Shown: piece after piece, positions 1-10,270 of the stretch
Layout of the letters: each line of letters starts with the position of its first letter
How positions within the stretch are numbered: position 1 is the stretch's first letter
Origin: Posidonia oceanica
Lineage: Eukaryota; Streptophyta; Magnoliopsida; Alismatales; Posidoniaceae
Direction: 5' to 3'
Length of the DNA stretch: 64,000 bases
NCBI GenBank assembly: GCA_037176725.1
Contig: JAZBRS010000060.1
Location: 51,302,001-51,366,000 of the forward strand
Position numbers and translations under genes: made by a program
Notes under the pieces: model-generated
Told to the model about the DNA's origin: nothing
What the model saw: only the letters and a program-made list of their open reading frames with translations
Database searches by the model: none

Positions 1-735
1 ATATGCCATGCCTAGGACATTAGAGACATACTTGCTTCCCCTTTGGCTTAACTTAAAAGCTACAATAAAGCCAGACAATAACACTTATGCACAACTAGAG
101 CCAAACTTGCAATCTTCACCTTTTGGTTAAATAAAATGCAATTAAAAGATACCAAAGCATATCTACATGATTGATCATACTAGAAAGTATACATCTTCTC
201 ATCCCTGAGTCCACCAACTTAGTCTGAGAAGGAAAGTCTCGATCTCTTGTTCTAATGCTTTGGTGTGGGACGAGTTGGTCGGTCTGTCCCCCCTTGTCTG
301 GGGTCACGTCGGTGTTAGTAGAGGGTATATCTCATGCTTTAGCAGGGTCGAGGCTCCTAATGCACCACCCAGTACTGCCTGAGCTTTGGCCAGGATTTAG
401 ACGGGAACCTACTTTCTGACCTGAGTCTTAAACCCATACCCATGAGCGAGTCCAAGTAGTCAGCCTACTCAGGACATGCATGGTGAGAGAGCGCATACTA
501 GGACATCCATCTGCATGTGTGTCATTCATGCCACCCTAATAACCTGCATCGTGTCCATGTTCTGACGCCTTTGTTGTTGTTGTCTGTACAGGTAGGTGTG
601 GGTTTCCACAGCCTGGAACCCGAGCATCCCTCCTTCTTTTCCTCAAGCTATCTGTCGCCTCCGACAATAGCTCGTCTTAGGTCTTGCGCTTCTGCTTCCA
701 ACTGCAAACCCATTCGCACCTGCTCGCGGTTTGTT
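1..735 (+). other. 5' leader of element D
   Basis: Non-coding leader between the off-window primer site and gag. The stretch at about 180-420 is the reverse complement of leader sequence in A and B (words such as CTAACACCGACGT on the opposite strand). Short ORFs here are not conserved among the three copies and are not called. Confidence 0.7.
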
Positions 736-3225
736 ATGGCCCAGCAAACCAGCGAGCCTTCCTCCTCTTTGACATCGGAGGGGATCCCGCTTTCGGCCCC
801 TCCTTCCTCCTCTTTGACATCCGTCGTCTCTTCGCCCCTTCTGGTGTAGGAGACTTCCCGACCCCTTCATCTGGAACAAGGGCAGACCCAAATCGGTCTG
901 GAGCTTGTCACCGAGTCAGCCATGGTGATCGCCACTCAAGCTCTGAGAGCGTCGCCTTTCGTTCCTTCCCAGGGCCTTCCCATCTCAAGAATCCAATCGT
1001 TTGCGGCTGTCTCTTCCATAAGGTCCCTTCCTGTTGGCTCTTCCACTTTTGTACCTCCTTTTGCGGTCGACCCTTTGCATCCCGGCTTGTCTGTCAAAGA
1101 GTCGCCTACCTTGCAAGTGCAGTATCTGATGGTTTTGGCCCAAAGGCTGCAAGGCATGACTTTTGCTCTTGACCCGGCTATGGTCCACTCTTTCCTTCTG
1201 ACCCCTAAGGTTCCTATGCAGCCCACCAAAGATCTGTAGGCTCACCACACTGCTCTTTCATCCTCACCATCATCCCAACTTTTCACAGCTATGCCGATAC
1301 GGGCACCTTATTTGCCTCCTGCATCTGCACAGCACTTTCCACTGCATGCTACTCCGTCACTTGGTGGCCAGTCCCCAGGATTGGTAGGAGCACAACACCC
1401 ACTAAGCTCGTTGCCCAGGATCATGCCAGTGCAACAGCTGCTGCTCCCCCGCACTACACCTTACACGACACAGCATTCATCTTATCCACCACCCATGCAT
1501 CGGCAAATTCAGATCCCCATACGCATGCCCCAACACCATTCACCCTTGCACGGGTATGCTGACCCTCACGCCTCGACACCAGGTGGCATGATGGTGGATC
1601 CGGAGGAGTGCTACCGTGCGACCCATACAACATACGTTGTCCCTACCTTAGCTGCTCAATCATCGACAGCAGCGACTTTAAACACCCTCCTTGCTAGGAT
1701 GGGCAACTTAGAAAGAGCACTTCATCAAGTGCAAGGCAATGACCGCCAGTCCTACCAATTTTGGGACTTCTGCTACTTCCTAGAGGACACACTCCCTTTG
1801 AACATCCGCATCCCGGAATTCGAAAAGTACAACGGTAGAGGCTGCCTCATCTCGCATCTGAGGGCATACTATAGAGACCTTGCTCAACTTCAGGCTGAAG
1901 ATAGGCTCCTGATCCACCTGTTCCAGAAGAGTCTGACCAGCCCCACGCTCAAGTGGTTCACTTCCCTTGACATGGCCACGGTCCAGACTTGGAAGAATCT
2001 TTCCCAGGCATTCATCGAACAGTATTCCTTCAATCTCGACTTGATACCCAAGTGAGAGGATCTTGTCACCATCCGGCAGAAGCCCCACGAACCATTCGGG
2101 GAGTATGTCAGTCGCTGGCGTTCCTTAGCCGCCCATGTCAAGGATAGACCCTCCGACGAGGAGTCTATCGACATGATGATCGAAGGGGCGCAGCCAGCGA
2201 CTGGGGCTTTGCTTTGCATCCAGCGAGTCACTAGTTTTGCATCACTGATTAGAGCTGGCACCTGCATGGAGAGCTCATTGCGAAGTGGGAACTTTCCCGT
2301 GCTTTCTGCATTGGCTAGGCAGGCCAACAACACCAGCAACAGCAACCGCTGCAACAGCAACAACAATAGCGACTCTGCTCCTGGCTACTCTGAACAACAC
2401 ACCGTTGCATATGTTGTTTCCCCTTCTGAACCTGCCAATGCAGTGAGTCAGCCAAACTCTTCCCAGCTAGTTTATGCACCTAGCTCTGCACACACTGCCA
2501 CTGTCTAGCTAGTGCATCACGTTGCACCAGCTCGGCAGGGACTTCAACAAGGGCAAAGGCGACCTCGTTGTGCCGAATGCGATTACACTCCCCTGGCCGA
2601 GCCATTGAGTGTCATCTTTTCCTAGGTTGAGTCACTTCTGAGGCTTCCAACTGTTCATCCGTCGCCGAATCCACCTCCATGGTGGCATGACACAAATCAG
2701 TTCTGCAGTTTCCATCGAGCCACGGGGCACTCGATGGACAACTATGCCACCTTACTAGACGCCGTTCAGTGCTTGATTGACCGAAAGATCATCAGCGTCG
2801 TCGCGCAGGAGGCAACACCTACACTGACACCTGCACTTGCACCTGCACCCACACTGGCACACCCTAGTGTAGCCGCCCTTTCCTCATCCGAGCCTGCAGG
2901 CTTCGAAGATGTCGGAACCTCAGGGGTCTTCTCCCTCACCCCTATTCACTCTGGGTCCAGCTCTGCCCCGGTGGATCCTTCTGATCCCATCAGCGCAGTT
3001 TCCTCTTCTCACCCTTCCTAGCTCGTCCAGGGGATGCTCGAGGACGCAGTAGCCACATCATCAGCAGACCTGACCGCAGCACAGTCCGGACCTATGACTC
3101 CTTCAGCCCTAACAGCCCCAGTGCTCCCTACACTGCCATTAGCGACCTCCTCAATGCTGCCAGTCAGCTCCAGCGGCACCAGAGACTTCAACAGCGCCAG
3201 AGCGGATCCAGCACCTCCATCCTGA
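736..3225 (+). pseudogene. Element D gag (broken)
   Basis: Gag forms the capsid-like particle. The start is placed at 736 because the peptide begins Met-Ala-Gln, as do the gag starts of A (40031) and B (33691). The N-terminal third is Pro/Ser/Gln-rich. The capsid core lies at about 1800-2300 (FEKYNGRG, then a LIHLFQKSL and LKWFTSLDM helix region, then a WRSLAAHVKDRPSDEES region), matching the retrotransposon gag family. A Gln/Asn-coding CAA/CAG tract follows near 2330-2380. A His/Cys knuckle remnant (FHRATGHSMD) is near 2710. In-frame stops occur near 847 (TAG), 1237 (TAG), 2053 (TGA), 2506, 2622 and 3019 (TAG), and the frame changes in places, so it is not functional. D keeps CAG at two codons that are TAG in both A and B (near 1890 and 1923). 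Confidence 0.85.
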
Positions 3226-4343
3226 GGTTGCTGGCAGGTAAGTCCCTCTTACCTTCTCCTTCTCCTTTCTTGCATTGTCTTTTCGTTTTTGTTTTTGTGT
3301 TTTCTCGCATTATCAAAAACCATAAAATGTGTAAAATCCTTCAAAACCCAAAAACTTGCATTCTCATTTCTTGCATGCGCACTTTACTTCCTGCATCCTG
3401 GAAAATGCCAAAAACAACAAAAAAAAATTCATCAAAATGAAAACTACAATGACATGTTTTCCTTCTCTACTAGTTTTTCCTTTTTATGCTTTCCCAAACA
3501 AGAAAGAAGAAAAACAAAACCCATTAAAAACTACAAAACCCACCAAAAATCAAAAAAATGTGTAAAACCCACAAAACCCACAAAAATTTGCATAACCTCA
3601 AAACCCAACTTCGGACAGCAAGCAGTGCCGAGAGGATGTCAAGCATCAACCATCTTAGGCAGAACTCATCCGAGCAGTGCCATCTCATTGCATGTGGCCA
3701 CAGTGTGAGACGTAGAGCAGATCAGAGAATCTCGTTGTGCACGAAACTCCAAGAGCGAGATCAATCCAATCCATAGAGTCCACCAAACATGGAGAGGACC
3801 GAAGCCAAGCAGAGCATAGCGAGAGGCTGCCTGTACACACAACAGAGGCTGAAGGTGTATGCCAAATAGCCAAACTCTTAATGCCTCACTAGGGACCGCT
3901 ACCCCAAGAGGGTGAAGACATGCATATCCAAAAGAATTGAGATCATGCGAGCAAAAAGAAGAAATGGCATGATATGCATCTGGGCATAAAAGAAAAATGA
4001 AGAATGAAGTTGAAGAAAGAAGGCGGCCATGAGAGGAGTGACTTAGACGAGCATCGAAGCCACCTCAACCATCAACTCCAAGCACCACATTGCCAACTGC
4101 ACGAGAAGCACCATCAGAAGGACCTGGCCCCATCCTCCGAGCACAGTAGCACGCTCAGATCCCTCGTGCAAGCAACTACTTTACCTCCTTGGCAGGTCAG
4201 ATGTAAATCCAGTCACTCATGAGGGGAAAAGAAGAATCAAGCCGAGAGCGTCAAAAGCAGTAGTCGGTCCCCGAGGAATTAAGATGGAGGCTATGAAGCT
4301 ATACCAAACGCTTCTACTACCTACTCCTACAAAGCTGAGGCCT
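3226..4343 (+). other. D/E-specific module replacing pol
   Basis: About 1.1 kb, absent from A and B, that follows gag directly. The same sequence is present inverted at about 62990-64000 in E. It starts with a donor-like CAGGTAAGT, then T-rich and A-rich tracts (3250-3600), then a mixed-composition segment. Both copies keep a small open frame (4004-4222 here; 63091-63363 in E), but the differences between the copies are mostly amino-acid-changing, so I do not call it a gene. Similarity to E stops at a GCTGAGGCCT word near 4343. In E this point leads almost at once into the DUF7745-like tail. The origin of the module is unknown; it could be captured host DNA or a lineage-specific 3' region. 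Confidence 0.7.
3235..3243 (+). promoter_or_regulatory. Possible 5' splice donor at end of D gag
   Basis: The bases CAG|GTAAGT are a perfect plant donor consensus and sit exactly where gag homology ends, followed by a pyrimidine-rich stretch. Ogre-type Tat elements are known to contain an intron in the gag-pol region, so a donor is plausible. No acceptor could be assigned, and E cannot be compared because the window ends at the matching point. Confidence 0.3.
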
Positions 4344-4425
4344 TACAGCGAACGGCCAGAGTCACACCAAAGGGGCAGAATTCCAAGAACGCGCGAGGGA
4401 AGATGGGGGCATCTCCTCCTACCGA
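4344..4425. other. Junction between elements D and A (tail to tail)
   Basis: Homology of D to E ends near 4343. The repeat array of A is recognisable from about 4425-4440. D reads rightward and A reads leftward, so their 3' sides meet here with both 3' LTRs missing. No target-site duplication or LTR terminus is visible in the 80 bp between. Confidence 0.55.
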
Positions 4426-5470
4426 ACTGGAAGGCAAGCAAGAAAGTAAGAGAAAAGAGAGCAAGTATGACTCCGTCTGCCCAAAGCGAAGTCACGCAAA
4501 GGGCTTGTCCTTGACCGAGGAAACAAGCGAGGCTGATCCTTACACGAAGAAACAGGCAAGGACTCCATGCACACGGAGCCGAGCAAAGGCTTGTCCTCGC
4601 ATGAGGAAGCAAGTGGGCCTGACCTTGCACGAGGAAACAGGCAAGGGACTCCATGCACCAAATGGAGTCACCAAAGGGGCTCGTCCTCGCACGAGGAAGC
4701 AAGCAGGCGGACTACGTGCGGATGGAGTCGAGCAAAGGCTTGTCCTCACACAAGGAAGCAAGTGGGCCTGATCCTCACTCGAGGAAACAGGCGGGGGACT
4801 CCATGTGGACGGAGTTGAGGGGGGCTTGCCCTCACACAAGGAAACAAGCAGGCCTGACAACGCACGAGGAGACAGGTAGGGGACTCTATATGCACCAAAC
4901 GGAGGCACCAAGGGGGGGCTTGTCCTCGACTAAGGAAACAAGCGGGGCTGATCCTCGCACAAGGAAATAGGCAGGGGACTCTGTTCACACCAACGGAGTC
5001 ACCAAAGGGGGGCTTGCCCTCAGTCGAGGAAACAAGCAGGCCTGACCTCGCATGAGGAAACAGATGGGGGACTCCGTTCACACTAAACAGAGTCGCCAGG
5101 GGCTTGTCCTTGCACGAGGAAGCAAGCAGGGAACTCTGTTCACACTAAACGGAGTCGCCAAGGGGGGGCTTGTCCTCGCACGAGGAAACAAGCGAGGCTA
5201 ATCCTTGCACGAGGAAACAGGCAGAGGGCTCTGTTCACACAGAACCGGGGCACGCAAAGGCTTGTCCTCAGCCAAGGAACAAGCGGGCCTGATCCTTGCA
5301 CGAGGAAATAGGCAGGGACTCTGTCCGCACGAAGCTGCACAAAGGCTTGTCCTCGTATGAGGAAGCAAGTGGGCCTAACCTCGCACGAGGAAACAGGCAA
5401 GGGACTTTGTCTACACAGAGTCGAGCAAAGACTTGTCCTCGACCGAGGAAACAAGCGCGCAAGACCCCAG
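4426..5470 (-). repeat. 3' near-palindromic repeat array of element A
   Basis: Tandem array with irregular units of roughly 60-110 bp. The core is the dyad GCTTGTCCTCG-CA-CGAGGA, followed by AACAAGC or AGCAAGC, alternating with a shorter dyad TGATCCTTGCACGAGGAA and with GACTCCRTGNACRNGGAGT-like dyads. It lies 3' of the DUF7745-like ORF, as in B (19401-21165), in the same orientation. The ORFs running through it are by-products of the repeats. Confidence 0.85.
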
Positions 5471-5945
5471 CAGGTCACGCGGAGCAGAAGAGATTGGTTG
5501 GCAAGTACACAGACTTAACGACCAAAAGGAGAGGTAGAGCGATACCGCAGGATAGCAAAAAAGATGCCCCTGGTATCAGAAATGATACCACAGGACAGTC
5601 GAAATGCCCCTAGCATCAAAAAGCAGAAGATGCAGACAAAACTGACGTATTTGCCAAACAAGTAGTTAGGGGTACCAGCTTGGAGGATGATCTGGGCGAG
5701 AGCACATGGTGGCTTTGCTTGCTTTGACGACATGGGTCTACAAAGATTCTGGCATGCAGATTGATTGTGGGGGGGCTTTCCTACAGCTCCCTTGCGCTGA
5801 GAGTCCTAGTTATTGCTCCTAACTCTCTGAAGTGCTTGAAGTGTCTCCTGCAGCATCCTGGCAGGAACAAATATGCAAGGCTGGGCATGCAACATAATCA
5901 GATGGTGTGAAACATCCTTGTATTGATTGAACTCTAGTTACATGC
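5471..5945 (-). other. Conserved 3' block of element A
   Basis: Non-coding stretch between the array and the DUF7745-like tail. The part at 5535-5680 matches B (21170-21310) and, more weakly, E (62020-62160). Shared features are a GATGCCCCTGGTATC word, a dyad GGTATCA...TGATACC, and GACAAAACTNACG. I see no gene here. Confidence 0.6.
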
Positions 5946-7213
5946 CTATGACAGGCCAAAAAAGGTACAACATGATTCAAAAACTAAACAAGCAAGCAAC
6001 TGTACAAATGCCCTAGCTGATTCGGGCCTTCTTTGATCTCCTGGAGTTAGGGAAGAGGGGGCGTCAGGCAGGATTTCGCTGTTGGGCCAGAGTCGCTGCA
6101 CCTTAGTCACATACTCAGGAGTGCATCCTGAGCCTTTTGCAGCCGCGATGTCCATCGACTGCACTCCATGCTGCATTAGGTCAGCTAGTTCTACGGTAGT
6201 AGCCGTAGAATTGAGTGGATAGGGCTGCAGGAGCCTAGGCACTGTGCTATCAACAAAGGCGCCCTACTGGAAGCCGAATTGCCGCATGACCCGGATAGGG
6301 TGGTACTCCACACCCCTGGTGAATCCTGGCAGCACCACTAATCGCAGGTCGCGGGCACCAAAGAAGATAGTAAATAGTTTAGCAGCCGATGAGATGATAC
6401 GCCAGGTTACTGCATCATCAGTTAGCTTTGACAGCTTCTCATATTCTTCCTAGACACTCTTGATGGTCCTAGCATGGCCGCTGCTGTAGTATGTTTCAAA
6501 AGCATGCCTCTGGGGCATAGAATATCCATTTCTAGGTGTCCGGCCAGCCAAATCTGTATGAATGCCCCGCAGCCGTAGAAGTGGCGGCAGCGGTGTGAGA
6601 CGTGGTCCTGTCCGCGATAGGTCTCCACTAAGACGACTGGTGCTAGGTCAATCTGCTGGGTCACCATAGTGAGCGCGATCTCAGTGACCTCAATTGCAAC
6701 TGTCATCCGACCGTGGCTGAAGATTAGCTCACCTAAGAAGCGGGTGACAAATCCCTAGAGCCACAGCTCATCTCCTAGCTCGGCATGCTTGTTGGTAGCT
6801 TCGTCAAAGTATTCTAGGTGGAGCGTGGGCGCAGGCCTGTTGGTGCAGACCAATCTTTGCTGGTAGTCTATTGTGGAGAGTCCAGTCAGCTGGCTTAGAG
6901 CTGCGGCATAGCCATCACGCCTCATGAACACAGCCAGTCCCATGATATTGGAGAAGCCGCAGATCCGGTGCACTTCCTCCAGCGTGGGCATTAGCTCTAT
7001 TCTCTCGAAGCGGAAGACATGGTGCGCTGGTTTCCAGAATCTTACTGTAGCGCAAAGGAGATGTCGGCTCACCTCCATATCAGCAGCCCTTAGAAGCATG
7101 GACGGTATGCCCCATGTGTGCAACCTCTCACAGTCACCCTCGGTGAGCTTACCAATCCATTCTCGCAGGGTCTCGGAGCAATGCATCGGGGTAACTAGAG
7201 TGGGGAAACCCAT
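5946..7213 (-). pseudogene. DUF7745 / plant-mobile-domain-like ORF of element A (broken)
   Basis: Homologue of the intact ORF in B (21736-22896). By eye about two thirds of residues agree over the first 150 codons. The start Met at 7213 aligns with the start in B. Shared blocks are LREW-GKLT, TWGIPS, AADxEVSRHLLCA, RFWKP, LEEVxRICGFS, LSQLTGLST and FYGCG...IWLAxHLEMD. An in-frame TAG near 6756 replaces the CAG (Gln) kept in B at LWLQGFVT. A frameshift follows near 6510. The last part (6242-5946) is again in a recognisable frame, with VLADLM-like and GSGCTPEYVTKVQRLWP blocks. Plant mobile domains are known both in transposable elements and in host proteins such as MAIN and MAIL1. The biochemical role within retrotransposons is unknown. 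Confidence 0.8.
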
Positions 7214-8390
7214 TGCGCAAGAGGGAGAATGCAGGCAGCTGATGCAGAATCTTCAGGTACCTGCGACCAAGGTTGTGGTTTATTAGATCATATAGGCATG
7301 TAACCATTGGCTGATAAAGGGGGCAAATTTCAATGCTAGTAAAGTAGTTCAAAATGTTCAGCAGCTAGCATTCAAAATGCAGAGACTAAGCATATTCAAA
7401 CAAAAGGGATTCTGCTTGCACAGGGAATGGCTGGTAGGAGTTCTAGACCAGCGTAGTTCGAAGGAGCTCGATGCGTGCTTGATAGAAATACTGTCTTAGT
7501 GCCGAGCCAAGTTTTGCAAAGCGGAATGATAAAAGAAGAGGAATGATTGGTGATGTGGATGTATGCATGATTCATTATTGATATGCGTAGCCCTCAGCAT
7601 ATGGAGTGCTTAGCGCATGCTGCAGAGGAAGAGAGTGGTCCCTGACTCATTGGACTCTATTCAAACTCCTAACTTGTTGGTGGCACTCCGGAAAGGGTGT
7701 TGGCGGTGCTTGGGTGGTGGTGTAGTGAGGATAGGCTCCATGCCAAACTCTCAAGGACCCACACCTACTCTTTTCATTTTCTTATTTCTTTTGCTCCCTC
7801 TTAGGCGTGTAGGTTTCCCTATCCCCAACTTGGAGGTAATGGGCACCTGGTTTGAAGTTGGGGAGCTGCTTGCTAGACAGGGGTGGCTAGACCCTAGGGT
7901 GTAGGTTTCCTAGGCACGAACTTCGACTCCTCTCCAAGGTAAGCAAGAGGGAGGGGGTTACGCTGCACACCTCTATCCCTAGGGCCGACTTCTGTCTTCG
8001 CCTTCTATTTGCTTTCTTTTCTTTTTACGCCCATGCTTAAACATATATTCTTTTATAGCTCACGCTCTTGCTCATACCCTAGCATTTTATCTCCCTTTGG
8101 AGGTGTAAGTCCTAGGGGGTTTGGGTATTTCGCCTGTTCTCATTGAGTGGTGGCTCCCTCACTAGCTAAGACATCTAAATAGTGTCAGGTGTGGTAGGGT
8201 AGACTCCTTCCAGAGAAGGCAAGCACTTTCGATTTCATCATTGGGCCAGGATTGCAATGCATGATTGATGATGATTTTTTTGATTTTTTGAATGGGATAT
8301 GCTTGAAAAGGGAGAAATGCATGGAGATGTATAGAGGCGGAAATGCAAGGGACAGGACAAAAAAGAAAAGGATCTGCAAAGTGAGGGTTG
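7214..8390 (-). other. Spacer between integrase and DUF7745-like ORF, element A
   Basis: No gene seen. The spacer is alignable in patches with B (22897-24402), for example the AGCCCTCAGCATATGGAGTGC word near 7590, TGTAGGTTTCCCTATCCCC near 7810, and a CTCACTAGCTAAGAC word near 8160. It has T-rich, microsatellite-poor low-complexity stretches. It probably acts as leader of the second ORF; how that ORF is expressed (splicing or a separate promoter) is not visible. Confidence 0.55.
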
Positions 8391-9569
8391 AACTACTAAT
8401 AGTAATTCTTGAGGTTGCACGAGTTGACTGGCTCTGACTGCCCAACCTAGTCCATGTCCACAAGAATTGCTGCACCACCAAAGAATGTCTGCTTGACCAC
8501 AAATGGGCCATGCCAGTTAAGCCGGAATTTGCCTTGGCCATCTGGGAGATGAATGGCTCGCAAAACGAGATCCCCTGGCTGGAAGCTTCTAGGCTGAACT
8601 TTCTTCAGATATGCTCGGGTCATCCGCTTCTGGTAATAGCAAGCATTGTGCATAGCTTGCAATTTACGCTCGTCAATCAGGTTTAGCTAGACGCAGCGGT
8701 CTTTGACCCATTCTACCTCTTCCAGCTCAGCTTCTCGTAGGATCCGTAGTGAGGGGATCTCTACTTCGACGGGCAACATCGCCTCCATGCCATAGGCCAG
8801 TGAGTACGGGGTGGCTCTTGTCGAGGTCTGGACTGATGTCCTGTATGCCCAGACTGCATACAGAAGCTTGTCATGCTAGTCCTTGTGGATTTCTGCCATC
8901 TTCTTCATGATCTTCACAATGTTTTTGTTGGCAAACTCCACTGCTCCGTTCATCTGCGGCCGATAGGACGAGGACCTGTGATGCTTGATCTAGAGGTTCT
9001 GTAGGTACTTCTTGATCCTCTTGGCAATGAAGTTCGAGTCGTTATCTGAGATGATGGTGTGCGGGACCCCATACTGGGTGACAATGTTGTTTCTGATAAA
9101 TTTCTCAGTCTCCGTGGCTGTGACTGCCTTGTAAGAGGTAGCTTCCACCCACTTGGTAAAATAGTCGATCTCTACCAGAATGAAGCGATGACCATTTGAA
9201 GCAGCAAGGTGTATAGCGCCGATGACATCAATCCCCCAGGTGGAGAAGGGCCATGGTGATGACATGTTGTGCAGCTGCTGTGATGGAATGCGAATAAAGT
9301 TACCACGGACCTGGCAGTTATGGCATCTATGCACAAACTGGCAGCAGTCTGCCTCCATGGTTGACCAGAAGTAGCATTGGAGCATGATCTTCTTGGCTAG
9401 CAACACGCCGTTCATATGAGGGCCACAAGTTCCTGCATGTACTTAAAGCATCAACGTGTCAGCCTCCGGCTTGTTCAGGCAGCGTAGGAGCATCTGATTG
9501 TATGATCTTTTGTATAACTGCCCTGCTCCTAACACATACTTTGACGCCAGACGTGCCAAAGTTCTTCTA
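8391..9569 (-). pseudogene. Integrase of element A (broken)
   Basis: DDE integrase that would insert the cDNA into the genome. N-terminal zinc-binding residues are visible as HMNG and RCHNC (near 9330-9420). The core has WGIDVIGAIH (first Asp), YFTKWVEA and IISDNDSNF (second Asp). Then come a TAG stop near 8990 and YRPQMNGAVEFANKN (Glu). The C-terminal part (8662-8447) has YLKKVQPRSFQPGDLVLR and WHGPFVV, typical of the GPY-type end. Frames are broken at several points, including a TAA in the HAGTCG region near 9440 and a TAG near 8684. The order after the second RNase H is typical of the Tat lineage. Confidence 0.88.
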
Positions 9570-10270
9570 TCAGCTGCTGAGGTGGCAGGCGATGCTGCCA
9601 GACTCCAGGAAGACCTTAATGTCATGGTACCAAGGTTGCTCTTCTACTCGATCTGGCTCCTCTATGCTCATGCAATGCACAGGTTGCTCTATGCAGGTAA
9701 CTGATACATCCACTGCACGGTCTTCAGGTATGCTAAGCCAGGACTCCAAGGTTGCCAACGCATTTGCATATGCGTTCCTTGCTCTGTTCATGTACGAGAA
9801 GCGGATGCTTGCAAATTCTTCTATCAGCTTCAGGAGATGTTCGTGATATGGCACAAGCTTTGGATCCTTTGTTTTCCAGCTGCCATTCACTTGGGAGATC
9901 ACTAGCATGGCATCGCCGTGCACATGCAGGTTTTGCGCCTCGTGCTCGAGTGCGACCTTCAATCCCAGGATGCACGCCTCATATTCTGCTTCATTGTTGG
10001 TACATTTGAAAGTCAGCTTCCTCGCAAAAGGAATCATCTATCCCTGCGGCGTTGTCAGCACTGCGCCTATGCCTCGACCCTTCTTGTTGACAGCGCCATC
10101 GAAGTACAGCTGCCACTGCTCTTGGTCTTCAGGGTCCTTCTCACTAGAGTCCTACATTGCAAAAAGGATGTCCTCGTCAGGGAACTGCATCTGGAGGGAT
10201 TGATACTCAGGCAAGGGAAAGTTAGCAAGATGATTTGCCATGGCTTGACCCTTCATGGATCTCTACGTGA
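9570..10270 (-). pseudogene. Second (archaeal-type) RNase H of element A (broken)
   Basis: Tat-lineage elements have a second RNase H between RNase H1 and integrase. Visible here are LYFDGAVNKKG (first Asp), TNNEAEYEACILGLKVAL (Glu) and HVHGDAMLVISQVNG (Asp). In the last motif NAYANALATL the catalytic Asp is Asn, whereas B has NAYADALATL. Stops include a TAG near 10037 and a TAG near 10262, the latter shared with B. Not functional as it stands. Confidence 0.85.

Larger units (their letters stand above)
1..4343 (+). mobile_element. Element D: 5' part of a non-autonomous Tat-lineage Ty3/gypsy element
   Basis: Plus-strand order is leader (1-735), broken gag (736-3225), then a non-coding module (3226-4343). 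The leader matches, in reverse complement, the leaders of A near 40500-40600 and B near 34160-34260. The gag is homologous to those of A and B. Where A and B continue into protease and RT, D has a module otherwise seen only in E (62990-64000, opposite strand). The 5' LTR and primer site lie beyond position 1. The 3' end is lost at the junction near 4343-4425. D is read as a pol-less derivative that would need trans-acting proteins to move. The orientation and gag homology are firm. The non-autonomous status rests on D and E sharing the same substitution. Confidence 0.85.

Noticed and set aside
4004..4222. Small ORF conserved with 63091-63363
   Set aside because: Both copies are open, but most differences change the amino acid, so there is no sign of protein-level constraint.
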